A stretch of DNA of 64,000 nucleotides from contig NZ_LWHQ01000008.1 of the NCBI RefSeq assembly GCF_001653715.1, positions 66,646-130,645 on the forward strand, written 5' to 3'. Every line of letters begins with the position of its first letter. The stretch's first letter is position 1. Shown one piece after another: positions 1 to 7,205 of this stretch. The notes under the pieces were generated by a model, which saw only the letters and a program-made list of their open reading frames with translations, ran no database searches and was not told where the DNA came from. The stretch is from Methylobacterium platani (GTDB lineage: Bacteria > Pseudomonadota > Alphaproteobacteria > Rhizobiales > Beijerinckiaceae). Both the position numbers and the translations under genes were made by a program.

Positions 1-311
1 TCGGCGGCGAGGCGGCCGACCACCTGGGCCGCGGCGTCGCCCCGGCTGATCGTCGCCCGCACGGCGCCGCTCGGCTGCACCCTCCCGGACACGGTGAAGT
101 CGCTGCCGCCGGCGTAGCGGGCCTGGCCGTTCTGGATGATGACGCCGTAGCGGTAGGCGCGGTCGCAGGATCCGCTCTCGGTGATGACCTCGACGCTCCA
201 GGTGCCGTCGAAGCGGGTCGGCGCCTTGGCGCTGCCCTTGGCGGCGAGAGCGGGCGCTACCGCGCCGGCCAGAAAAGCTCCCGCCGCGAGGGCGGACACG
301 ATCATCCTCAT
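1..311 (-). CDS. Secreted hypothetical protein, cut by the window edge
   Basis: The reading frame starts at the ATG at 311 and runs leftwards off the window, so the C-terminus is missing (about 103 codons visible). The first 25 residues form a Sec-type signal peptide: a short charged start, an Ala/Gly/Val-rich hydrophobic core and a likely cleavage site after Ala-Leu-Ala-Ala. The mature part begins Lys-Gly-Ser-Ala-Lys and continues with FDGTWSVEVITESGSCD, a pattern common in small periplasmic or surface-exposed alphaproteobacterial proteins of unknown function. I do not recognise a family and assign no function. A second in-frame ATG lies six bases downstream. It is followed, after a gap of about 90 bases, by the end of the UdgX gene on the same strand. 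Confidence 0.6.
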   Translation of the reverse strand, partial: MRMIVSALAAGAFLAGAVAPALAAKGSAKAPTRFDGTWSVEVITESGSCDRAYRYGVIIQNGQARYAGGSDFTVSGRVQPSGAVRATISRGDAAAQVVGRLAA

Positions 312-400
312 CAATCTCGGTTCCCGGTTCGGTCTGGCGACAAACTCGACAGGACCGGGATGGTTTCCGCATTGCGGCGTTATCCCGGACGCATCCGGCC

Positions 401-1867
401 CTACCCGGCACCGCTCGGCGCGAGGTCCGCCGCCAGGGATGCCGCCCGCCGCAGGTCGTCGACGAAGCCCGCATAGGCTTCGTCCCGCGCCTCGTCGGGC
501 AGGCGCAGCAGGTAGGACGGGTGGACGGTGACGAAGCCCCGGAACGGCTTGCCCCCGAAATCCGAGGGTCCGCGGGCGCGGGTGATCGGGACCTGGCGGC
601 CGGAGAGCGCCAGAACCGCGGTGGCGCCGAGCGCCACCACGAGCCGCGGGGCCACGAAGGCGAGCTCGCGGTCGAGCCACCAGCGGTAATGCGCGACCTC
701 GCCGGCGGTGGGCTTCTGGTGGATGCGCCGCTTGCCCCGCGCCTCGAACTTGAAGTGCTTGACCGCATTGGTCAGGTAGGCGTCACGGCGGGCGATGCCC
801 GCCTCGCGCAGGGCTCGCGACAGGAGCTGGCCCGCCGGGCCGACGAAGGGCCGGCCCTGCAGGTCCTCCTGGTCGCCCGGCTGCTCGCCGACGAAGGCGA
901 TGGCGGCGCCCGGCCTTCCCTCGCCGAGCACCGCCTGCGTCGCCCCGGGCACCAGGGGCTCGGAGGCGCGGATGATCGCATTCAGGGCTTCCAGCGAGGC
1001 GGGCTCCTGCGCTGCCATCGCGGCGAGCGCCCGGGCCGGCACGCGCTTGACGGGCGCTTCCGGCGCGCGCTCGATCATCGCGCCGACCCGCTGGCCGGCC
1101 GCCCGCACGAGCCCCGGGATCGCCGCGGTCTCGGGCATGTTGTGCCAGTACTTCTTCGGCATCTCGGCCCGCATCGCCGCGAGGTTGGTGCGCGCCGGGT
1201 TGAAGGTGCTCGCGTAATAGTCGGTCCAGCCGGCCTCGAAGGCGTCGTGCTCCGGCACGTCCTCGCGCCGGCCGGGCGGCCCGAAGGACAGGGTCCGACC
1301 GTCCCACTGCGCCGACCCGTCCGGGGTCAGGATCGACCAGTCGAAGGACGGGAAGCGGGCGGCGAAGAACGGCGCCGCCTCCGCCAGGATGTGGTGCTCG
1401 GGCTCGAACCAGGCGGCGAAACGCTCGCGACTGCCTTCTCCCGATCCGTCCCCCGCCCCGACCCAGCGAAAGCGCAGGAAGGCGTGCATCTTGTGCAGGT
1501 CGCGCCCCACCGCCTTGCGCATCAGGTGCAGGCGGTGGACCAGCGGGTCGCTGGCGACCTCGGCCAGGTGGCGCTCGCCCTGCGCCACGCGCCAGATCAA
1601 CCGGTGGAGGAGGCCGTGGCGCTCCGGGTCGCGGTGCATCAGCACCGCCGGGACGAGGGTTGCCACCGCCCGCGGCAGGGCGAGGGCCGGAGCGGCGGGG
1701 CCGGCCGCGGGCTCATCCGGAAACAGCGACGGCGCGTCGCCCTCGGCCCAGGTCACCGCCTCCGGCGGGATCTCGTCCGCGACGAGGTGGCGGACCGCTG
1801 CCCGGAACCCGTCGAGGTCGGCGCCCGGCCGCAGGCGGATCGTGCGGCTTGCCATCGCACTTGCCAT
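401..1867 (-). CDS. udgX: UdgX family uracil-DNA glycosylase with N-terminal DUF4130 domain
   Basis: A 488-residue protein with two parts. The N-terminal half matches the DUF4130 domain that is fused to many UdgX proteins. The C-terminal roughly 190 residues are a family 4/5-like uracil-DNA glycosylase fold with GEQPGDQED, the KRRIHQKP loop (His about 383) and a VHPSYLLR motif. From work on mycobacterial UdgX, the His in this loop forms a covalent bond with the sugar after uracil removal, so the protein becomes locked onto uracil-containing DNA. The start at 1867 is chosen because the upstream radical SAM gene ends in TGATG, stop and start sharing one base; a second ATG four codons later is possible. 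The pair is translationally coupled and is a recurrent neighbourhood in bacteria. Confidence 0.9.
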   Translation of the reverse strand: MASAMASRTIRLRPGADLDGFRAAVRHLVADEIPPEAVTWAEGDAPSLFPDEPAAGPAAPALALPRAVATLVPAVLMHRDPERHGLLHRLIWRVAQGERHLAEVASDPLVHRLHLMRKAVGRDLHKMHAFLRFRWVGAGDGSGEGSRERFAAWFEPEHHILAEAAPFFAARFPSFDWSILTPDGSAQWDGRTLSFGPPGRREDVPEHDAFEAGWTDYYASTFNPARTNLAAMRAEMPKKYWHNMPETAAIPGLVRAAGQRVGAMIERAPEAPVKRVPARALAAMAAQEPASLEALNAIIRASEPLVPGATQAVLGEGRPGAAIAFVGEQPGDQEDLQGRPFVGPAGQLLSRALREAGIARRDAYLTNAVKHFKFEARGKRRIHQKPTAGEVAHYRWWLDRELAFVAPRLVVALGATAVLALSGRQVPITRARGPSDFGGKPFRGFVTVHPSYLLRLPDEARDEAYAGFVDDLRRAASLAADLAPSGAG

Positions 1868-3078
1868 CAGAACAGGCTCAGCTGGCGCGGCGGCTCGGCG
1901 AGGCGCGCACGCAGGTCGAGCCGGTCGGTGAGCCGCGTCGGCGCGTAATCGGCGGCGACCAGGAAGGGCCGGGCGCGCTTGAGGCCGGAGGTCAGGCGCG
2001 CGACGTCGTCGAGCCGCAGGGTGGCGTGGCGGCGCGCCGCCACGATCTTGTCGACCGCCCGGACGCCGAGGCCCGGCACCCGCAGCAGCATCTCCCGGTC
2101 GGCGCGGTTGACGTCGACGGGGAATCGGTCGCGGTTGCGCAGGGCCCAGGCGAGCTTCGGGTCGACGTCGAGGGCGAGCATGCCCGACTCGGTCGCCCCC
2201 GCCACGTCGTCGGGCGAGAACTCGTAGTACCGCATCAGCCAGTCGGCCTGGTACAGCCGGTGCTCGCGCTGCAGCGGCGGGGATTGGCTCGGCAGGATCG
2301 AGGCGGCGTCGGGGATCGGGCTGAAGGCCGAGTAGTAGATCCGCTTCAGCCCGTAATGGTCGTAGAGCCGGGCGCTGGTGCGGATCAGCGATTCGTCGGT
2401 GCTGGCATCGGCGCCGACGATCACCTGGGTCGATTGCCCGGCGGGGGCGAAGCGGCGCTTCTCCTCCTTGGCCTGCAGGATGCGCTCGCCCATCTGGCCC
2501 ATCGCGGTCTGGATCGCGGCGCCGTCCTTCTCCGGCGCCAGCCGCTCCAGGCTCGCCTCGGTCGGCAGCTCGAGGTTGATCGACAGCCGGTCGGCGTAGA
2601 GCCCGGCCTGCTCGATCAGCCACGGGCTCGCCTCGGGGATGGTCTTCAGGTGGATGTAGCCGCGAAAGCCGTGGCGCTGGCGCAGGGTCTTCGCCACCCG
2701 GATCAGCTGCTCCATCGTGTGGTCTGGCGAGCGGATGATCCCGGAGGAGAGAAACAGCCCCTCGATGTAGTTGCGCTTGTAGAACTCGACCGTCAGCGTC
2801 ACCACCTCGTCGACCGAGAACCGGGCCCGGCGGACGTTCGAGGAGCGTCGGTTGACGCAGTAGGCGCAGTCGAACAGGCAGTAATTGGTGAGCAGGATCT
2901 TGAGCAGCGAGACGCAGCGCCCATCCGGCGTATAGGCGTGGCAGATGCCCGCCCCGGTGGTCGAGCCGAGCCCGCCGGCCTCGGCCTTGCGCTTCGGCGC
3001 CCCGGACGAGGCGCAGGAGGCATCGTACTTCGCCGCGTCGGCGAGGATGGTGAGCTTCTTCTTCAGGGCGTCGTCCAT
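1867..3078 (-). CDS. Putative DNA modification/repair radical SAM protein (UdgX-linked family)
   Basis: A 403-residue radical SAM enzyme. The cluster motif CLFDCAYC gives Cys67, Cys71 and Cys74 in the CxxxCxxC spacing that binds the 4Fe-4S cluster used to cleave S-adenosylmethionine. Two further Cys (22, 46) lie upstream. Near the C-terminus the segment LLRVPGLGVRAVDKIVAARR is a helix-hairpin-helix DNA-binding motif, supporting a nucleic-acid substrate. This matches the family described as a radical SAM protein linked to uracil-DNA glycosylase; its reaction is not known to me. It starts with ATG at 3078, is first in a two-gene unit with udgX, and is divergent from the small protein at 3236 across a 157-base spacer that must hold both promoters. 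Confidence 0.88.
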   Translation of the reverse strand: MDDALKKKLTILADAAKYDASCASSGAPKRKAEAGGLGSTTGAGICHAYTPDGRCVSLLKILLTNYCLFDCAYCVNRRSSNVRRARFSVDEVVTLTVEFYKRNYIEGLFLSSGIIRSPDHTMEQLIRVAKTLRQRHGFRGYIHLKTIPEASPWLIEQAGLYADRLSINLELPTEASLERLAPEKDGAAIQTAMGQMGERILQAKEEKRRFAPAGQSTQVIVGADASTDESLIRTSARLYDHYGLKRIYYSAFSPIPDAASILPSQSPPLQREHRLYQADWLMRYYEFSPDDVAGATESGMLALDVDPKLAWALRNRDRFPVDVNRADREMLLRVPGLGVRAVDKIVAARRHATLRLDDVARLTSGLKRARPFLVAADYAPTRLTDRLDLRARLAEPPRQLSLF

Positions 3079-3235
3079 GCCCGCAACCTGGCGGTCGTTC
3101 CTGCTTTGTTCAAGACGGGAACGGCGAAATCCCCGTGGTCGATGGCCGCATCCGTCAGCCCTCGCCGGGAACCTGCCGCGTGCCCCATCGTTACTCTGCC
3201 GATTGGACTTGTTCTAATTCGCAAGGAGACGCCGC

Positions 3236-3445
3236 ATGGCTTCGACCCCGTCCGCGAACTGCCACAGCTGCCGCTACTTCGACGACCACAAGCTCAACGG
3301 CGCCACCGCGCAGGGTGAGGAGGGCCTGTGCCGCTTCAACCCGCCGGTGAGCCAGCCCGAGCCGCAGGGCCACGGCCTGTGGCCGGTGGTATCGGCCCAG
3401 GACTGGTGCGGGCACTTCTCGCCGGAGATGATGGCGGGCGAGTAG
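3236..3445 (+). CDS. Small four-cysteine protein of unknown function
   Basis: A 69-residue protein with a good ribosome binding site (AAGGAG, about nine bases before the ATG). Cys9 and Cys12 form a CxxC pair (CHSC), with further Cys at 32 and 58, so a single zinc or iron site is plausible. The rest is polar, without membrane segments or a signal peptide, which points to the cytoplasm. I do not recognise a named domain. The gene is monocistronic: a likely hairpin terminator lies 28 bases after the stop codon, and the divergent neighbour is the radical SAM gene. Confidence 0.75.
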   Translation: MASTPSANCHSCRYFDDHKLNGATAQGEEGLCRFNPPVSQPEPQGHGLWPVVSAQDWCGHFSPEMMAGE

Positions 3446-3472
3446 GCTCCCGTCCGCGACGATGCGTCAGGA

Positions 3473-3496
3473 AGGCCGGCCCGCCAGGGCCGGCCT
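3473..3496 (+). terminator. Hairpin terminator after the four-Cys gene
   Basis: The arms AGGCCGGC (3473-3480) and GCCGGCCT (3489-3496) are perfectly complementary around an eight-base loop, and a short CTTC run follows. There is no long T-tract, which is common in very GC-rich genomes. Confidence 0.5.
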
Positions 3497-3601
3497 CTTC
3501 GCGTTCCGGCCCGCACCGCCGTCGCGCGACCGGACACGTCCGGAACCCCGCCACCCCCGACACGTTGCGCAGGCTCCCGCCCTCGCCACGGATGGTTGCC
3601 G

Positions 3602-4957
3602 ATGCCGGACGACGTCACCGCCCTCTCGCGCCGCAGCCTGATGATGGCCGGCGGCGCCACCCTGGTGGGGATCGGCAGCGCGGCGGCGCAGGGCGGCGCG
3701 GGCCAGGGAACGCCGGGGCCGCAGCGGCCGGTCGATACCGGCAAGGTCGAGAACGGCAAGGTGACGTTCCCGAACTGGCGCGGCCCCTCGGACCGCCCTT
3801 CCGCGCCACCGCCGGCACCGCTGCCGCCGGCCGAGCGGGTCGGCTTCGCGGTCGTCGGCCTCGGCCGGCTGTCGCTGGAGGAGATCCTGCCGGCCTTCGG
3901 CGCGTGCCGCAAGGCGAAGCCGGTCGCCCTGATGTCGGGCTCGCCCGAGAAGGCCAAGGCCGTGGCGGCGCAACACGGCATCAGGCCGGAGGCGGTCTAC
4001 GGCTACGACGGCTGGGACGCGCTCGCCCGCAACCCGGAGGTCAAGGCGGTCTACATCGTCACGCCGAACGCCGTGCACCGCGACCAGGTGATCGCGGCGG
4101 CGGGCGCTGGCAAGCACGTCCTGTGCGAGAAGCCGATGGCGGTGTCCTCGGCGGAGGCGCGGGCGATGATCGATGCCTGCGCCAAGGCGAAGGTGAAGCT
4201 GATGATCGCCTATCGCTGCCAGTACGAGCCCTACAACCGCGAGGTCGTTCGGCTGGCGCGCAGCGAGAAGTACGGCAAGGTCAAGCTGATCGAGGCGACC
4301 AACACCCAGACCATGAGCCTGCCCGAGCAGTGGCGGATGAAGAAGGCGCTCGCCGGCGGCGGCGCGCTGCCGGATATCGGGCTCTACTGCCTCAACGGCG
4401 TGCGGGCACTTACGGGCGAGGAGCCGGTCTCGGTCCAGGCGCAGATCCACTCCCCGGACGACGACCCGCTCTACCGCGAGGTCGAGGAGACGGTCGCCTT
4501 CACCCTGCGGTTTCCCTCCGGCGCGCTCGCCCTGTGCTCGACCAGCTATGGCGCGCACGAGACCCGCTCGCTGACCGTCCAGGCCGAGGGCGGCGCGATC
4601 CAGCTCCAGAACGCCTTCGCGTATCAGGGCCAGCGCCTCTTCCTCAGCCACCGCGAGGGCAAGGCGGAGGCGAAGGAGGAGCGGGTGCTGGGCGAGAAGA
4701 ACCAGTTCGCCCTCGAGATCGATCACATGGCGACCTGCATCCTGGAGGACCGCACGCCCCGCACCCCCGGCGAGGAAGGCCTGCAGGACCAGATCCTGAT
4801 GGAGGCGATCTACGAGGCCGCCCGCACCGGCCGGAGCGTGGCGCTCAAGGAGCCGGAGCGGAGCGTCGCGAAGGACGAGAAGGACCGCGGCGGAACGGCC
4901 AGGGACGGCAAGCCCCTCGACCGGACCCGCGGCCCCGAGCCGGAGGATGCCGGCTGA
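3602..4957 (+). CDS. Gfo/Idh/MocA family oxidoreductase, Tat-exported, GFOR-like
   Basis: A 451-residue NAD(P)-dependent oxidoreductase. The N-terminus carries a twin-arginine signal (SRRSLMMAGGA followed by a hydrophobic stretch and an Ala-Gln end), so the folded protein is probably exported to the periplasm with its cofactor bound. After a Pro-rich linker the Rossmann domain begins at about residue 80 with VGFAVVGLGRLS, and the family motif CEKPMA supplies the conserved Lys. The layout resembles periplasmic glucose-fructose oxidoreductase, which keeps its nicotinamide cofactor tightly bound; the substrate here cannot be read from the sequence. The ATG at 3602 is preferred to a TTG two codons earlier. 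The C-terminal 35 residues are highly charged. It ends only ten bases from the convergent gene at 4967. Confidence 0.85.
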   Translation: MPDDVTALSRRSLMMAGGATLVGIGSAAAQGGAGQGTPGPQRPVDTGKVENGKVTFPNWRGPSDRPSAPPPAPLPPAERVGFAVVGLGRLSLEEILPAFGACRKAKPVALMSGSPEKAKAVAAQHGIRPEAVYGYDGWDALARNPEVKAVYIVTPNAVHRDQVIAAAGAGKHVLCEKPMAVSSAEARAMIDACAKAKVKLMIAYRCQYEPYNREVVRLARSEKYGKVKLIEATNTQTMSLPEQWRMKKALAGGGALPDIGLYCLNGVRALTGEEPVSVQAQIHSPDDDPLYREVEETVAFTLRFPSGALALCSTSYGAHETRSLTVQAEGGAIQLQNAFAYQGQRLFLSHREGKAEAKEERVLGEKNQFALEIDHMATCILEDRTPRTPGEEGLQDQILMEAIYEAARTGRSVALKEPERSVAKDEKDRGGTARDGKPLDRTRGPEPEDAG

Positions 4958-4966
4958 GCGAACGTC

Positions 4967-6106
4967 CTACCAGCCGTTGATGCGCGGCCAGACGGCCGTC
5001 ACCCGGTTCTCGCCGTCGAGGACGTGGTAGCGGTCGTACTGGGCGCCGGTCGCGCAGGCGTGGTTCGGCAGGATGCGGATCCGGGCGCCGACCGCGAGGT
5101 CCGGCAGGGCCGCCGCCGAGCCCGCCCGCAGGGCCACGATGCCGTGCTCCTGGTTGGCGTCGGCGACCAGGAGATCGGGGTAGGGCCGGCCGGCGAGGTC
5201 GCAGACCACGCCGTAACCCTGGTCGACGGCCTGGCGCGCAGTGCCGCGGTCGCGCGACATCGCCATCCAGCCGGCATCGACGATGATCCAGCCCTTGGCG
5301 CGCTGATGGCCGATCACGGTCGCCAGCACCGAGACGGCGATGTCCCCGACCGCGACCGAGCCGACCCCGGCCTGGAACAGGTCGCCCACCATGTAGACGC
5401 CGGCCCGAACCTCGGTGATTCCGGTGAGGTCGCGGGCGAAGCGCGCGGTCGGGGTCGATCCGACGCTGACCACCGGGCAGGGCAGGCCCGCCGCGCGCAG
5501 GGCGCCCGCCGCCGTCACCGCGGCGAACCGCTCGTTCTCCGCCGCCGCGGCGAGCGCCACGGGATCGCGCAGGGAGTAGCTGTCGCCGGCATGCAGCATG
5601 ACGCCGCGCAAGGTCGCGCCGCCCTCGACCAGCCGGCGGCCGATCGCCACCAGGGTGTCGCGGTCGCCCGGCGCGACGCCGGAGCGGTGGCCGTCGGCAT
5701 CGACCTCGATCAGCACCGGCACGGCATCGCCGCTCGCCCGGGCATGGTCGGCCACCGCGTCGGCCTGTTCCAGGCTGTCGAGGATGATCGCGAGGTCGAC
5801 GCCGCCGGCCCGGATCGCCGCGACCCGCGGCAGCTTCGCCGGGGCGATGCCGACGCCGTAGATCATGTCGCGCACGCCGCCCGCCGCGAAGTACTCGGCC
5901 TCCAGCAGGGTCGAGACGATCGCCGGGCCCTCCGGCGAGGTCATGGCGATGCGGGCGACGTCGATCGACTTCGCGGTCTTGAGGTGGGGCCGCAGGGCGA
6001 CGCCGAGACCGGCGAGGTGGGCGCGCATCCGCTCGGCGTTGGTGCGCAGGCGCGCCTCGTCGAGGAGCAGGCAGGGGGTCGCCAGGGTGTCGAGCGTGTC
6101 GGCCAT
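4967..6106 (-). CDS. DSD1 family PLP-dependent enzyme (D-threonine aldolase-like)
   Basis: A 379-residue fold-type III PLP enzyme of the alanine-racemase-like superfamily. The PLP lysine is Lys43 in RPHLKTAKS. Near the C-terminus PNHACATGAQYDRYHV gives His349 and Cys351, the H-x-C metal site typical of D-threonine aldolase, D-serine dehydratase and 3-hydroxy-D-aspartate aldolase. The reaction is therefore metal-assisted cleavage or dehydration of a D-3-hydroxy amino acid; the exact substrate is not determined. I chose the ATG at 6106 because it begins directly with the family's MADTLDTLATPCLLLD; ATG codons at 6118 and further upstream are in frame. A GGGAGG lies about 12 bases ahead. The gene is divergent from a LysR regulator, which probably controls it. 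Confidence 0.85.
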   Translation of the reverse strand: MADTLDTLATPCLLLDEARLRTNAERMRAHLAGLGVALRPHLKTAKSIDVARIAMTSPEGPAIVSTLLEAEYFAAGGVRDMIYGVGIAPAKLPRVAAIRAGGVDLAIILDSLEQADAVADHARASGDAVPVLIEVDADGHRSGVAPGDRDTLVAIGRRLVEGGATLRGVMLHAGDSYSLRDPVALAAAAENERFAAVTAAGALRAAGLPCPVVSVGSTPTARFARDLTGITEVRAGVYMVGDLFQAGVGSVAVGDIAVSVLATVIGHQRAKGWIIVDAGWMAMSRDRGTARQAVDQGYGVVCDLAGRPYPDLLVADANQEHGIVALRAGSAAALPDLAVGARIRILPNHACATGAQYDRYHVLDGENRVTAVWPRINGW

Positions 6107-6193
6107 GATCGCGGGCATCCTCCCGTCGCGGGGCATGAAGCGCGCAGGAAGCACGGGAGAGGCCCCGTGCGCCATTAACGCCGCCTGCCTCCT

Positions 6194-6215
6194 GCATTAA
6201 GCTACAACTTAATGC
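6194..6215. promoter_or_regulatory. LysR-type operator dyad overlapping the regulator start codon
   Basis: GCATTAAG (6194-6201) and CTTAATGC (6208-6215) are perfect inverted arms around six bases. The right arm contains the ATG of the LysR gene at 6212. A dyad of this kind between a LysR gene and its divergent target is the usual place for the regulator to bind; here binding would also cover the translation start region. Confidence 0.6.
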
Positions 6216-7195
6216 TCGGCACCGACGACCTCCGCTTCTTCCTCGCCATCGCCGACGCGCCCTCGCTCGCCGCCGCGTCGCGCGCCCTCGACGTGTCGGC
6301 GCCGGCGGTCACGCAGCGCCTGCGGGCCCTGGAGGAGCGGCTGGGCGTGCACCTCGTCGACCGGACAGGGCGCCACCTCGCGCTCACCGACGAGGGCGAG
6401 CTGATCGCCGAACGCGGCCGCGCCGTCCTCGACGCCCTCGGCGACCTCGACGAGGCGCTCGCCGCCCGGCGCGGGCGGGTGGTCGGCCACCTGCGGGTCG
6501 TCGCGCCGCTCGGCTTCGGGCGGGCCTACGTCGCCCCGGTCGCGGCGGCGTTCCAGGAGGCACATCCGGACGTCGCGATCGACCTCACCCTCTCCGACCG
6601 CCTCGGCGGGATGCCGGAGGGCGCGTTCGACCTCGCGGTGCATGTCGGCGGGATCGCCCAGGCGGCGCCCGGCCTGATCGCCCGGCGCCTCGCCCCGAAC
6701 GACCGGGTGGTCTGCGCCGCCCCCGCCTATCTCGCGGGCCGCGCGCCGCCGACCGCGCCCGCGGACCTGCGCTCGCACGCCTGCATCGCGCTTCGCGAGA
6801 ACGACGAGGACGTGACCCTGTGGCGCTTCCAGCGCGGCGACACCGAGGAGCGGGTGCGGATCGAGCCGCGCCTGTCGAGCAACGACGGCGAGGTGGTGCG
6901 CGGCTGGGCGCTCGCCGGGCGCGGCGTCATCCTGCGCTCGGAATGGGACGTCGCCGACGACCTGCGGGCCGGCCGCCTCGTCCGCCTCCTTCCGGACTAC
7001 GCCCTGCCGGAAGCGCCGGTGGTCGCGCTCCTCGGCGCGCCCCGCCGCGCCCGCGCCGCCCGGACCCGCCGCTTCCTCGACGCGCTCGCGGCTGCCCTCG
7101 ACCCGCCGCCCTGGCGCGTTCCCGCAGGTCGAGCCCCGAGCGCTTCACGCGAACGCGATCCGCCCGGCCTCGCCAGCGCCGCAGAGTCCGGGTAA
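6212..7195 (+). CDS. LysR family transcriptional regulator
   Basis: A 327-residue LysR-type regulator. Residues 1-60 form the winged helix-turn-helix (LAAASRALDVSAPAVTQRLRALEERLG), followed by the periplasmic-binding-like co-inducer domain. The C-terminal tail of about 30 residues beyond the usual length is Pro/Ser/Arg rich. The gene is divergent from the D-threonine-aldolase-like enzyme and is likely its regulator. The ATG at 6212 lies inside an inverted repeat and has no recognisable Shine-Dalgarno sequence upstream, so a leaderless or very short-leader transcript is possible. The thiol transporter gene begins only ten bases after the stop codon on the same strand, so read-through is possible although the functions look unrelated. 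Confidence 0.9.
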   Translation: MLGTDDLRFFLAIADAPSLAAASRALDVSAPAVTQRLRALEERLGVHLVDRTGRHLALTDEGELIAERGRAVLDALGDLDEALAARRGRVVGHLRVVAPLGFGRAYVAPVAAAFQEAHPDVAIDLTLSDRLGGMPEGAFDLAVHVGGIAQAAPGLIARRLAPNDRVVCAAPAYLAGRAPPTAPADLRSHACIALRENDEDVTLWRFQRGDTEERVRIEPRLSSNDGEVVRGWALAGRGVILRSEWDVADDLRAGRLVRLLPDYALPEAPVVALLGAPRRARAARTRRFLDALAAALDPPPWRVPAGRAPSASRERDPPGLASAAESG

Positions 7196-7205
7196 CCCGG
7201 AGACC

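Noticed and set aside
1868..2623. N-terminal extension of the UdgX frame upstream of 1867
   Set aside because: It overlaps the radical SAM gene, whose motifs are clear, and the extension is Arg/Pro/Ala-rich without domain features.
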